Below are positions 36,111 to 43,527 of a DNA stretch of 64,000 bases, one piece after another. The notes under the pieces are model-generated. The model saw only the letters and a program-made list of their open reading frames with translations. It searched no databases and was not told the origin of the DNA. Position numbers and translations under genes: made by a program. How positions within the stretch are numbered: the stretch's first letter is position 1; each line of letters begins with the position of its first letter. Origin of the DNA: Pseudomonas sp. PICF141 (GTDB taxonomy: Bacteria > Pseudomonadota > Gammaproteobacteria > Pseudomonadales > Pseudomonadaceae); NCBI RefSeq assembly GCF_002286815.1, contig NZ_MUNM01000069.1, positions 1-64,000 of the forward strand. Direction: 5' to 3'.

Positions 36111-36160
36111 GTTTATAGCGCCGGTACACTTTTCAAAACACGGAGTTCAGCGCTATAAAC
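36111..36160. promoter_or_regulatory. Long-spaced inverted repeat between yedA-like gene and lrp-type gene
   Basis: GTTTATAGCGC (36111-36121) and GCGCTATAAAC (36150-36160) are perfect complements with 28 bases between them. The site sits in the 163-base divergent promoter region and fits two faces of a regulator oligomer, as Lrp/AsnC octamers bind. The adjacent Lrp-type protein is the natural candidate. Confidence 0.55.
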
Positions 36161-36199
36161 CGTGCTTTCGAAAGTCAGCCTTTTTTCAGGAATGCCACG

Positions 36200-36652
36200 A
36201 TGGACAAATACGACCGCATGCTCCTCAGCGCCCTGTTGGAAAACGGTCGTGCGTCTTACGCCGATCTGGCACGCAAGGTGAACCTGTCCGCTCCGGCGGT
36301 GGCCGAGCGCGTGGCCAAACTTGAGGCCTGCGGAGTGATCACCGGCTACCAGGCGAAAGTCGACATGGCCAAACTCGGCTTGCCGATCCAGTGCGTCATC
36401 GAACTGCGCCTGAACCAGCACGGCAACCAGAAAACCTACGACGAACTGATCAAAATCCCACAGCTCACCGAATGCCACCGCGTCACCGGCGACCCGTGCG
36501 TGATCATGCAAGCGGCGGTGGGCTCGATGCCGGAACTGGAAGAGTTGATCAACCGGATCGCCACGTTCGGGTTCAGCAAGACCTCGATCGTGCTGTCCAG
36601 CGCCATCGAGAAGCGGGTGCCGTTGGGGCAGTTGGAAGGGAATGGCAAATAG
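36200..36652 (+). CDS. Lrp/AsnC-family regulator
   Basis: A 150-residue Lrp/AsnC protein: helix-turn-helix at about 1-60 (DRMLLSALLENGRASYADLA, then APAVAERVAKLEACGVI) and a RAM ligand domain with CHRVTGDPCVIMQAAV. It stands divergent to the YedA-like exporter, a layout seen for Lrp proteins that control an amino-acid exporter. Ribosome site AGGAATGCCACG. Confidence 0.92.
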   Translation: MDKYDRMLLSALLENGRASYADLARKVNLSAPAVAERVAKLEACGVITGYQAKVDMAKLGLPIQCVIELRLNQHGNQKTYDELIKIPQLTECHRVTGDPCVIMQAAVGSMPELEELINRIATFGFSKTSIVLSSAIEKRVPLGQLEGNGK

Positions 36653-36657
36653 TTCTT

Positions 36658-36754
36658 CTGTAGGAGCTGTCGAGTGGAACGAGGCTGCGATCTTTTGATT
36701 TTTAGGATCAAGATCAAAAGATCGCAGCCTCGTTTCACTCGACAGCTCCTACAG
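36658..36754. repeat. REP doublet, type D
   Basis: Inverted 42-base arms at 36658-36699 and 36713-36754 with one mismatch. The core is the same as at 20283-20372. It lies between the convergent lrp-type and exonuclease genes. Confidence 0.92.
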
Positions 36755-36807
36755 GATGATCTGCACCCAAAAAGTTGGACAGAATCAGGAGATCGGCGGT
36801 GTTTCTG

Positions 36808-37419
36808 TCAGAACCCGCGATACCGCTTCAGATGCTCATTGATTTTCGCCGCCGGCACTTTCTGCAAACTGACGAGCAGATCATGGGACAACTCCCGCAA
36901 CCCATGCTTGCGCCGCAATTCTTCAGCAAGATGCGCCGTCAGGTTGGCCGCCATTTCCGCATCGGCCATGGCCCGGTGCGCCTTGCCGGTATTGGGCAGG
37001 CTGGCGAACGTGGTGAGGGTGCCGAGTTTGTGGTCCGGCGCGGCGGGCATCAGGCGGCGGGCGAGTAACAGCGAGCAGGCAAAGTTCTGCAAGCGTGTGC
37101 GTTTGATTCGCCCGAGTTCGTAGTCCCAGAACTTCTGGTCGAACGCAGCGTTGTGCGCCAGCAGCGGCGTGATGCCAACGAATTCGTTGACTTCATTCAT
37201 CACCTGCTCGGCCGAGGGCGCGGTGCGCAGCATGGCGTTGCTGATGCCGGTGAGTTGCTCGATAAAAGCCGGCACCCGCACGCCAGCGTTCATCAGGCTT
37301 TGGTAACGCTCGACAATGCGCCCCTGCTCGAGAATCACCACGGCGATTTCCGTGGCCCGGCAGTTGCTGTTCGGGGAAAGCCCAGTGGTTTCAAAGTCGA
37401 TGACTGCTATGCGTTCCAA
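36808..37419 (-). CDS. DEDDh 3'-5' exonuclease, DnaQ-like
   Basis: A 203-residue exonuclease of the DnaQ/PolC-epsilon type: ExoI VIDFETTGLSP (D8, E10), ExoII HNAAFDQKFWD, and ExoIII with HRAMADAEM (catalytic His and Asp). Such free-standing proteins act in DNA repair or RNA trimming. The NYN-domain gene lies 22 bases upstream on the same strand, so the two are probably co-transcribed. Confidence 0.9.
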   Translation of the reverse strand: MERIAVIDFETTGLSPNSNCRATEIAVVILEQGRIVERYQSLMNAGVRVPAFIEQLTGISNAMLRTAPSAEQVMNEVNEFVGITPLLAHNAAFDQKFWDYELGRIKRTRLQNFACSLLLARRLMPAAPDHKLGTLTTFASLPNTGKAHRAMADAEMAANLTAHLAEELRRKHGLRELSHDLLVSLQKVPAAKINEHLKRYRGF

Positions 37420-37441
37420 ACCTGTTTCAACTCCGTAAAAA

Positions 37442-37921
37442 TCAATTCTTGAGCAGCAACGCGCCTTCGATCGGCACGTAACGGCTGGCAGCGCGAATCA
37501 GCGAATTGGCGGTGAGACCGGGCACGCCATAGGCCACCGCTTGCACGCCGTGCTTGCTGATGATGCGCTCCAGCAGCATGTCGAAATCACCGTCGCCGGA
37601 GGCCAGCACGATTTCGTCGACGTGGTCGGCGGCGTCCATGATGTCGAGGGTGATGCCCACGTCCCAGTCGCCTTTGGCCGAACCGTCGCTGCGCTGGATG
37701 TAGGGTTTGAGCTTCACGATGAAGCCGAGGTTGCGCAGGATCTGCTGAAACTGCTGCTGCTTGCTGTCGCCACGATCGATCGCATAGGCATAGGCCTCGA
37801 CGATCTGCCCTTCTTTGCTGACGTCAGCCCACAGCGCGGCGTAGTTGAAGTGGCAACCATAGGCCTGACGCACGGTGTAATAGAGGTTCTGGACATCGGC
37901 GAACACTGCGATTTTTTTCAC
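37442..37921 (-). CDS. NYN-domain protein (LabA/DUF88-like putative nuclease)
   Basis: A 159-residue PIN-like NYN protein. Acidic metal residues sit in IAVFADVQNLYY (D9), in DWDVGITLDIMDAAD and in LASGDGDFDMLLE, the LabA/DUF88 pattern; this family includes RNA nucleases. It precedes the DnaQ-like exonuclease gene in one unit, which is consistent with nucleic-acid turnover. Activity has not been shown for this protein. Confidence 0.88.
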   Translation of the reverse strand: MKKIAVFADVQNLYYTVRQAYGCHFNYAALWADVSKEGQIVEAYAYAIDRGDSKQQQFQQILRNLGFIVKLKPYIQRSDGSAKGDWDVGITLDIMDAADHVDEIVLASGDGDFDMLLERIISKHGVQAVAYGVPGLTANSLIRAASRYVPIEGALLLKN

Positions 37922-38027
37922 CGTACATCCTCATTGGCGTGCCGAAGCGCGGGCAGGATCAGGCACCGGGCCCGAAAAGTTGCCCAGTATGCCAGCCCGA
38001 AGGATTGTTCCGCGAATAATCGGCCAT

Positions 38028-38056
38028 GTGGTGAGGGAGCAAGACTCCCTCACCAC
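38028..38056 (-). terminator. Hairpin downstream of the DUF2076 gene
   Basis: GTGGTGAGGGAG and CTCCCTCACCAC form a perfect 12-pair stem with a five-base loop, eight bases after the DUF2076 stop. No T-run follows, so it may end or stabilise the transcript without being a classic terminator. Confidence 0.65.
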
Positions 38057-38063
38057 TGATGAG

Positions 38064-38816
38064 TCAGACGAAGGAATCGTCGTCGCCACCGAAGAACGAT
38101 GAATTGTCATCGCTATAGTCGGCGTCAGCGTATCCGCCTTGATCGCTGGAATTGTCAGCCACCCGCTGATCGTCGCCCCAGCCATTGCCGCTGTCGCTCT
38201 GATCGTTGACCTGAGCCGGTTCTTCCTTGATGACTTCAACCACTTCCGGCTGCTGAGGGTGCTGGAACAGACTGCTGATGCCCTGCGCCAGCATCACGCC
38301 ACCGGCCACGCCCGCTGCGGTTTTCAATGCACCACCGAGGAAGCTGCTGCCGGCGGCCTGTTGTGGTGCGTAATTTTGCTGCTGTGCGGCACCGAAGTTT
38401 TGCTGTGGCGGCTGCGAGTTGAATGACGGCCGCCCCGGTTCACGCCAGCCGCCATTGGAGGGGGCTGCGCTTTGAGTCGGCGCAGGCTGTGGATCACGAG
38501 ATCCACCACCGAAGATGCTCGACAAAAAGCCACCGCTGCTCGGCGCCGGTGCCGTCGCCTGAGCCTTGGCCGATTGCAGTTCAGCCTGCAATTGCTGGAT
38601 TTGTTGACTGAGTTGCTTGTTCTGTTCATCGAGGCTCTTGATGGCTGCCTCTTGCACCAGAATCGCCTGGGTCATGAAATAGCCCGCCGCGGGCTGGCGA
38701 GTCAGGTGTTCCTTGATCCGCGCTTCGGCCTGGGCGTCGCGGGGGGCTGAATCCGTTTCGGCTTGTTGCAGCCGGGAAAACAGTCCATCGATCAGGGTTT
38801 GTTCTTCGCTGTTCAT
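38064..38816 (-). CDS. DUF2076-family protein
   Basis: A 250-residue protein beginning MNSEEQTLIDGLFSRLQQAE. An N-terminal helical/coiled-coil part (about 1-85, ending in a Gln/Leu-rich stretch QQIQQLQAEL) is followed by a Pro/Gln/Ser-rich linker, a short glycine-rich hydrophobic segment (about 160-185, GGALKTAAGVAGGVMLAQG) and a highly acidic Asp/Ser/Gly tail. This is the DUF2076 layout. Function unknown. ATG 38816 is chosen for AGGTCGCC and for the conserved family start. Confidence 0.88.
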   Translation of the reverse strand: MNSEEQTLIDGLFSRLQQAETDSAPRDAQAEARIKEHLTRQPAAGYFMTQAILVQEAAIKSLDEQNKQLSQQIQQLQAELQSAKAQATAPAPSSGGFLSSIFGGGSRDPQPAPTQSAAPSNGGWREPGRPSFNSQPPQQNFGAAQQQNYAPQQAAGSSFLGGALKTAAGVAGGVMLAQGISSLFQHPQQPEVVEVIKEEPAQVNDQSDSGNGWGDDQRVADNSSDQGGYADADYSDDNSSFFGGDDDSFV

Positions 38817-38994
38817 GGCGACCTCATAGATTGCCTGGAATATCGTCGCCCTCATCCACGGTGGACAAGGTGCTCACCCGTAATGGGGCTGATACAGGAT
38901 GTTTCAATGACCTTTACCGAACGTTTACGTTTGCGCCCCAAAGGGGTTCATCGGTTAAAGTGAGGCACCTGCTTTCGACCTGCGATACCGACTG

Positions 38995-39669
38995 ATGAAT
39001 CCGTTCGATGTACTGCGTGACTCTCTGTATTTCTTCAAGCGCAATCTGCGCCAGATCGTGCAGCTGTGCCTGCCGCTGGTGATTTTCGAGGCGCTGCTGC
39101 AACAGGTGGTCGACCACTCCACCAAGCCGGACAGTTTCCCCGGCATCAGTGTATTGGTCGGCTTGCTGGTGTATCCGCTGTACACCGCCGCGCTGATCCT
39201 GTTTCTCGATGCCCGCAGCCGTGGCGAAACGCCACGCACCCGCGACTTGCTGGCGACTTCCGCGACCCTGTGGCCGCGTTTCGCCCTGCTGACCGCTCTC
39301 AATACCCTGCTGATCCTGATCGGTCTGTCGCTGTATTTCCTGCCGGGGATCTGGCTGATGGTGACGCTGGCGTTCGGCGAATACCTGCTGGTGCTGCGCG
39401 GCCTGGCACCGCTGGCGGCGATGAAGGAAAGCCTGCGCCTGACCCGCGGGAATTTCCTGCGCATTCTGGTGTGCATTCTGTGCGTGATGGGCCCGCTGTG
39501 GGTACTCAAGGGGGCGACGCTGGCGGCTTACCCTGAGCCGCAGAACCCGGTGATCTCGCTGCTGATCGACAGCGCCCACAGCTTCCTGCAACTGTTCACC
39601 AGCGTGGTGGTGTTCCGTTTGTTCATGCTGATTAGCGATGCGCCCGAGAAGGTTGACGGGGCGCTTTGA
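38995..39669 (+). CDS. YciC-family (UPF0259-like) inner-membrane protein
   Basis: A 224-residue protein with about five or six transmembrane helices. The start MNPFDVLRDSLYFFKRNLRQIV and the FGEYLLVLRGLAPLAAMKESLRLTRGN-like central stretch (about 122-150) are family marks. E. coli YciC is a membrane protein of unclear function, linked by some work to envelope integrity. It is divergent from the DUF2076 gene and followed by a large inverted repeat. Confidence 0.83.
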   Translation: MNPFDVLRDSLYFFKRNLRQIVQLCLPLVIFEALLQQVVDHSTKPDSFPGISVLVGLLVYPLYTAALILFLDARSRGETPRTRDLLATSATLWPRFALLTALNTLLILIGLSLYFLPGIWLMVTLAFGEYLLVLRGLAPLAAMKESLRLTRGNFLRILVCILCVMGPLWVLKGATLAAYPEPQNPVISLLIDSAHSFLQLFTSVVVFRLFMLISDAPEKVDGAL

Positions 39670-39685
39670 AGAACGCTGCGATCCC

Positions 39686-39817
39686 TGTAGCAGCTGGCGA
39701 AGCCTGCGTCCGGCTGCGAAGCAGTCGTAATCCAGCGAACGTGGTCTATCTGATTCAACGTGAACACTGATTTCACGACTGCTTCGCAGCCGGACGCAGG
39801 CTTCGCCAGCTGCTACA
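39686..39817. repeat. Large inverted repeat, type E
   Basis: Perfect 43-base arms at 39686-39728 and 39775-39817 around a 46-base loop; the core is CAGCTGGCGAAGCCTGCGTC. It is the only copy of this type in the window. Arm length and perfection suggest a recent insertion or continuing exchange within the family. Confidence 0.9.
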
Positions 39818-39904
39818 AGGGTATGTGTTGCGGCTAACTGATGGGCATGCCGTTTGCGCTCGGTTATGCTCGGGTCCATCTTTTGTAACGCTATAAGCCG
39901 AGCC

Positions 39905-40987
39905 ATGCCCCGTCTACTGCGCTACACCCTGCTGTGCGTGCTGATTGCCATTGGCCTGATTGCATTGATGATCTACAGCCTCACCTGGCGCCCCGAAGCC
40001 AAGGAAGCGCTGCCGGTCAGTTGCAACGCCCAGGCGCCGACGCTGGTGCCCGGCCAGGCGCTGAAGGTGATGACCTGGAACGTCCAGTACCTGGCAGGCA
40101 AGCGCTATGTGTTCTGGAATGATCTGGCCAACGGCACCGATGAAAAACCCACACCGGAAGACATGGCCTTCAGCCTCGACGAAGTGGCGCGGGTGATTCG
40201 CGACGAGCAACCTGATGTGGTGCTGTTGCAGGAACTCGATGACGGCGCCAAAGCCAGTGACTACCAACACCAGTTCAAATTGCTTCAGGATCGAGTCACT
40301 GACCTGTATCCCTGCAGCGCTCAAGCCTTCGACTGGAAAGCCGACTTCGTGCCTGAACCGCGTATCTTCGGCAGCGTTGGCCGGCAACTGGCAACCCTGA
40401 GCCGCTACCGGATCGAACAGGCCGAACGCCTGCAATTACCGGTCGCTGCGGCCAATTTCATCAGCCGTCAGTTCAAGCCGAAAAACGCCGTGCTGGTCAC
40501 TCACCTGCCATTGGGCAACGGCGGCCAAATGGCCGTGTTCAACACCCACCTGGACCGTGCCACCACCCCGTTCGACGAAACCTTGCAACGTCAGGTGACG
40601 GCCATAGCCAAGGTCCTCGACAAGTATGAAAGCCGCGGCACGCCGTGGTTGATCGGCGGCGATTTCAACCTGTTGCCGTTGGGCCAGCATCGACGCCTGC
40701 TACCCGAGCAAAGCACGCCCTACTCCGCAGACAGCGCGCTGCATGTGCTGTGGGACAAATACCCGATGATTCCCACCAACAACGAAGCCAGCGGGATCGA
40801 CCGGGCGCAATGGCTGACCCATTACCCCAATGACCCCGGCTTGAACGGCCCGGACCGGACCGTCGACTACCTGTTTTACAGCCCACGCATCAAACGGGTC
40901 GAGGCAAAGGTGAAGCAGGACGATACGTTGCGCATTTCCGATCATTTGCCGGTGATTGCGCGGTTTCTGTTGCCGGCCGCGCCTTAG
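39905..40987 (+). CDS. Endonuclease/exonuclease/phosphatase (EEP)-family protein, membrane-anchored
   Basis: A 360-residue EEP-fold hydrolase with one N-terminal transmembrane or signal-anchor segment (about 6-24). Motifs: MTWNVQYLAG (Asn), QPDVVLLQELDD (metal Glu), FNTHLDR, LIGGDFNLLP (Asp/Asn) and the final SDHLPVIARF (catalytic His). It may cleave phosphodiesters of lipids or nucleic acids in the periplasm; the substrate is not evident. ATG 39905 is chosen at the hydrophobic segment. Confidence 0.87.
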   Translation: MPRLLRYTLLCVLIAIGLIALMIYSLTWRPEAKEALPVSCNAQAPTLVPGQALKVMTWNVQYLAGKRYVFWNDLANGTDEKPTPEDMAFSLDEVARVIRDEQPDVVLLQELDDGAKASDYQHQFKLLQDRVTDLYPCSAQAFDWKADFVPEPRIFGSVGRQLATLSRYRIEQAERLQLPVAAANFISRQFKPKNAVLVTHLPLGNGGQMAVFNTHLDRATTPFDETLQRQVTAIAKVLDKYESRGTPWLIGGDFNLLPLGQHRRLLPEQSTPYSADSALHVLWDKYPMIPTNNEASGIDRAQWLTHYPNDPGLNGPDRTVDYLFYSPRIKRVEAKVKQDDTLRISDHLPVIARFLLPAAP

Positions 40988-41050
40988 GCGTTGATCGCCG
41001 CCTTGCCGCTCCGGACCTAGGCTGCAATCTTTTGCTTGAGGCTGGCGCGG

Positions 41051-41079
41051 TTGACGCGAAAGGTCACTGGATCCATTAT
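41051..41079 (+). promoter_or_regulatory. tetR promoter with TGGATCCA operator
   Basis: TTGACG (41051-41056), a 17-base spacer and CATTAT (41074-41079) form a promoter for the tetR gene. The palindrome TGGATCCA at 41068-41075 spans the spacer/-10 junction. The same eight bases occur just downstream of the promoter of the biosynthetic operon (52067-52074). The leader that follows holds a 9-bp stem (41129-41137 with 41165-41173). Confidence 0.6.
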
Positions 41080-41225
41080 GCCGAAGGAATTATTCAGCGG
41101 TTTCGGTCCCCGTAAAATCGTACTTAAGGCCCCTGCCTTGGATGAGGTGCAAGCCTTGCAAATAGGCAGGGGCTATCGCCCCCCTTCCATGACGTCTGAA
41201 ATGGCCTGACGGTAATACCCTCACC

Positions 41226-41858
41226 ATGCCCAATACTGATCTATCCAAAAAAACTGCCAGCCAACCGGGACGTGGACGTCCGCGAGAATTCGACGTCGAT
41301 ACCGTTTCCGAGGTCGTCGCTCATGTCTTTTGGGCGCGCGGGTATCGTGGCACGTCTCTGGACGAAATCTGCAAGGCGACAGGGTTGATGAGGGGTAGCT
41401 TGTACGGCGCTTTTGGCGACAAGCATGGCATGCTCTTGGCCGCTATCGAGCATTACAGCAATGGTTCTATCGCTCAATTGGCGGCGCGACTGAACTCCAT
41501 CGAGCCTGCGGATCAGGCGCTAAGGGCGGCGCTAATGCACTACACCCGCTCTGCTTCGGCGCTGGAAGAACTGGATGGTTGCTTCATCGTCAATACCACC
41601 CTGGAAATGATGCCGGAAGACACTGAACTGTATTCGCGGATCGATTCGTTCATGAGCCGGACTCTGACCTTGCTGACGGCAACGGTCATTCGCGGTCAGT
41701 CCGAAGGGGTGTTCAACTCGGCCCTGGATGAAAAGACCGTGGGGGATTTCCTTTTGTGCATGGTTCAAGGGCTGCGTGTGTTCGGAAAAATGGTACATGA
41801 GGAGTCTCGATTGACGGCGATCGTCGATATGTCCATGTCTGCCATTGCGCGCCGCTGA
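41226..41858 (+). CDS. TetR/AcrR-family regulator of the KamA/AsnB cluster
   Basis: A 210-residue TetR protein. An N-terminal arm with PGRGRPREFD leads to a helix-turn-helix at about 28-75 (VVAHVFWARGYRGTSLDEIC, then LMRGSLYGAFGDKHGMLLAA) and a ligand domain with a TetR_C-like LDGCFIVNTTLEM stretch. It faces the biosynthetic operon end to end (84 bases apart). The shared TGGATCCA sites at its own promoter and the operon promoter suggest it represses both; the inducer would be the product or a precursor. Confidence 0.9.
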   Translation: MPNTDLSKKTASQPGRGRPREFDVDTVSEVVAHVFWARGYRGTSLDEICKATGLMRGSLYGAFGDKHGMLLAAIEHYSNGSIAQLAARLNSIEPADQALRAALMHYTRSASALEELDGCFIVNTTLEMMPEDTELYSRIDSFMSRTLTLLTATVIRGQSEGVFNSALDEKTVGDFLLCMVQGLRVFGKMVHEESRLTAIVDMSMSAIARR

Positions 41859-41941
41859 CCTTCAATCGTTGCGCTGAGTGCACCCATGACCGCCCGCCCC
41901 GGGGGCGGCCATCGGCAGAGTTCCAGGTTCGTTTTAGCTCA

Positions 41942-42772
41942 TCAGAGCTTTTTGAATACATATTGATAGACGCTGCTGGAGACCTTCAGCTCGCCATCCT
42001 GCAGGCAGTATTTCTCGATGAGTTCACGGGCAGCCTGCTTCAGGGAGTCATCGCCGATCTGTTGGGCGATGTTCTTGTAGCGCAGGGTGCGGGTATAAAA
42101 GTTCAGCACGGCGTCCACGTCCGGAAAGACCATGGTGCCATCGAACCAAGGTTTTTTGACCAGCGTCAGCGATGCCGGCACAAACCTCATGATGTTGGCT
42201 TCGCAAAAGCTATTGGTGCCTGGGGCGGTCAAGGCCGGGCCATCGAATGGGAAGCCAAGCGTGAGCAGGGCATGGTCCTGCAGTCGATTCAATTCGCTCA
42301 TCCAGTCGAAGTCGGCAGTCAGCAGGGCGACGTGTCCACCAGGCTTGACCAATGTTGCCAGCTTCTCGAACGCTACTTTGATGTCCGGCACATGGTGTAG
42401 CACCAGATTCGCCAGAATAAGATCAAAAGCCTCTTGCTCAAAAGGTGCCTCTTCGATAGCCGACTGAATGAAGCGGTGATTGCCCGGCAAGGTTTCTACG
42501 CGTTGACGGGTGGCTTGTACCATCTCCGGCGAGATATCGATCGCCGTGATGTTAACGTCTTTCGACCGCGCCACTGCATCGCTAAAGCGACCCAGACCGG
42601 CCCCGGCATCCAGTACCTCCGTGAACGTCAATTCTTTGAGTTGCTCGGCATACCATTGGCTGATGGAGTTTTTAGCCAGTGTTTCCCACGAGTCTGACCG
42701 CTGTTTGTAGTCTTCTGTCGTTGCGTAATGCGCTTCCAGATGCTTGCGATCAAAATAAGTATTCAGGCCCAT
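41942..42772 (-). CDS. Class I SAM-dependent methyltransferase
   Basis: A 276-residue methyltransferase: SAM motif I VLDAGAGLGRFSDAV (about 53-67), acidic loop ITAIDISPEMV, and LANLVLHHVPD before motif III. The C-terminal third (about 190-276) is less usual. ATG 42772 has a perfect AAGGAGTGCAAG before it. Last gene of the operon and 80 bases from the GST gene. It could O-, N- or C-methylate the pathway product; no closer assignment can be made by eye. Confidence 0.88.
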   Translation of the reverse strand: MGLNTYFDRKHLEAHYATTEDYKQRSDSWETLAKNSISQWYAEQLKELTFTEVLDAGAGLGRFSDAVARSKDVNITAIDISPEMVQATRQRVETLPGNHRFIQSAIEEAPFEQEAFDLILANLVLHHVPDIKVAFEKLATLVKPGGHVALLTADFDWMSELNRLQDHALLTLGFPFDGPALTAPGTNSFCEANIMRFVPASLTLVKKPWFDGTMVFPDVDAVLNFYTRTLRYKNIAQQIGDDSLKQAARELIEKYCLQDGELKVSSSVYQYVFKKL

Positions 42773-42852
42773 CTTGCACTCCTTGCTGGTTTTATTGAGG
42801 TATGAACGCGGTGTAGCCAGTGCAGCAAATGTTGTAAAACGGCCGGGGCAAG

Positions 42853-43527
42853 TCACACGCCCCGTGAGGTCGTAGCGTTCAATCGCTGCGCCGATACTGA
42901 TTGGTTGCTGGGGTGTGCACGGATAAATGCCGGCTCGGCCATGCTGTTTTCGACGATTCGGGCCAGGTTCGGCCATTGATCAATTGCCAGTTCCAAGCGC
43001 TGGGCTGCGTATACCTGAGGTGTCAGGGCAATGTCGGCGAGTGTCAACTGGTCGCCATGAGCGAAGCGCCCGGTCATGGCGGAGCTACTAAGCAAGGTCT
43101 CGATGGCCGTGAAACTTTCGCCGAGCCAGTGGTGCTGCCACTGGCGAATCTGGCGCTCTTCGGCGCCTTGCTGTGTTCGCAGGTAGTGGCTTACGCGCAG
43201 GGTCGTGATGTGGTGAGTGTCGGCAGCGATGAGCTGGTACAGCGCCCGCACCCGTGCCCTGCCTGGTGAGTCTGGCGGTAGAAGAGGCATCTGCGGATAG
43301 ACCTCGTCCAGATACTCGATAATTGCCTGCGATTGCGTCAGTACAATTCCGTCCAATTCAAGGGCCGGCACCAACCCTTGCGGATTGAGGCGCAGGTACG
43401 GTGCCTGACGCTGCTCACCACGGGTGAGGTCGAGCTCCACCGATACATAATCAAGCCCCTTGAGATTCAAGGCGATGCGCACCCGAAAGGTCGCCGATGA
43501 GCGATAAAAGCCATGCAATCTGATCAA
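42853..43527 (-). CDS. Zeta-class glutathione transferase / maleylacetoacetate isomerase-like
   Basis: A 224-residue GST. The zeta motif reads SSATFRVRIALNLKGL at 10-25, with A12 in place of the Cys of many maleylacetoacetate isomerases. The thioredoxin half contains NPQGLVPALE and TQSQAIIEYL. No fumarylacetoacetase or homogentisate gene is near, so a tailoring role in the cluster (isomerisation, thiol addition or removal) is more likely than tyrosine catabolism. The start is TTG at 43527, with AAGGAG six bases before it and overlap with the upstream stop (TTGA); no in-frame ATG fits. Confidence 0.85.
   Translation of the reverse strand: MIRLHGFYRSSATFRVRIALNLKGLDYVSVELDLTRGEQRQAPYLRLNPQGLVPALELDGIVLTQSQAIIEYLDEVYPQMPLLPPDSPGRARVRALYQLIAADTHHITTLRVSHYLRTQQGAEERQIRQWQHHWLGESFTAIETLLSSSAMTGRFAHGDQLTLADIALTPQVYAAQRLELAIDQWPNLARIVENSMAEPAFIRAHPSNQSVSAQRLNATTSRGV

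Noticed and set aside
38914..39906. 330-codon open frame opposite the YciC-like gene
   Set aside because: It is Gln/Arg/His-rich and runs through the type E repeat; the membrane protein on the plus strand is convincing.
41078..41209. A 43-codon open frame (MPKELFSGFGPRK...) before the TetR gene
   Set aside because: Its ATG overlaps the predicted -10 box and so lies upstream of the transcript start, and there is no ribosome site. It is better seen as tetR leader sequence with a hairpin.
42853..43527. GST gene as part of tyrosine/homogentisate breakdown (maiA)
   Set aside because: No fumarylacetoacetase or homogentisate dioxygenase gene is near, the motif Cys is replaced by Ala, and the gene is translationally coupled to the FAD gene of the cluster.
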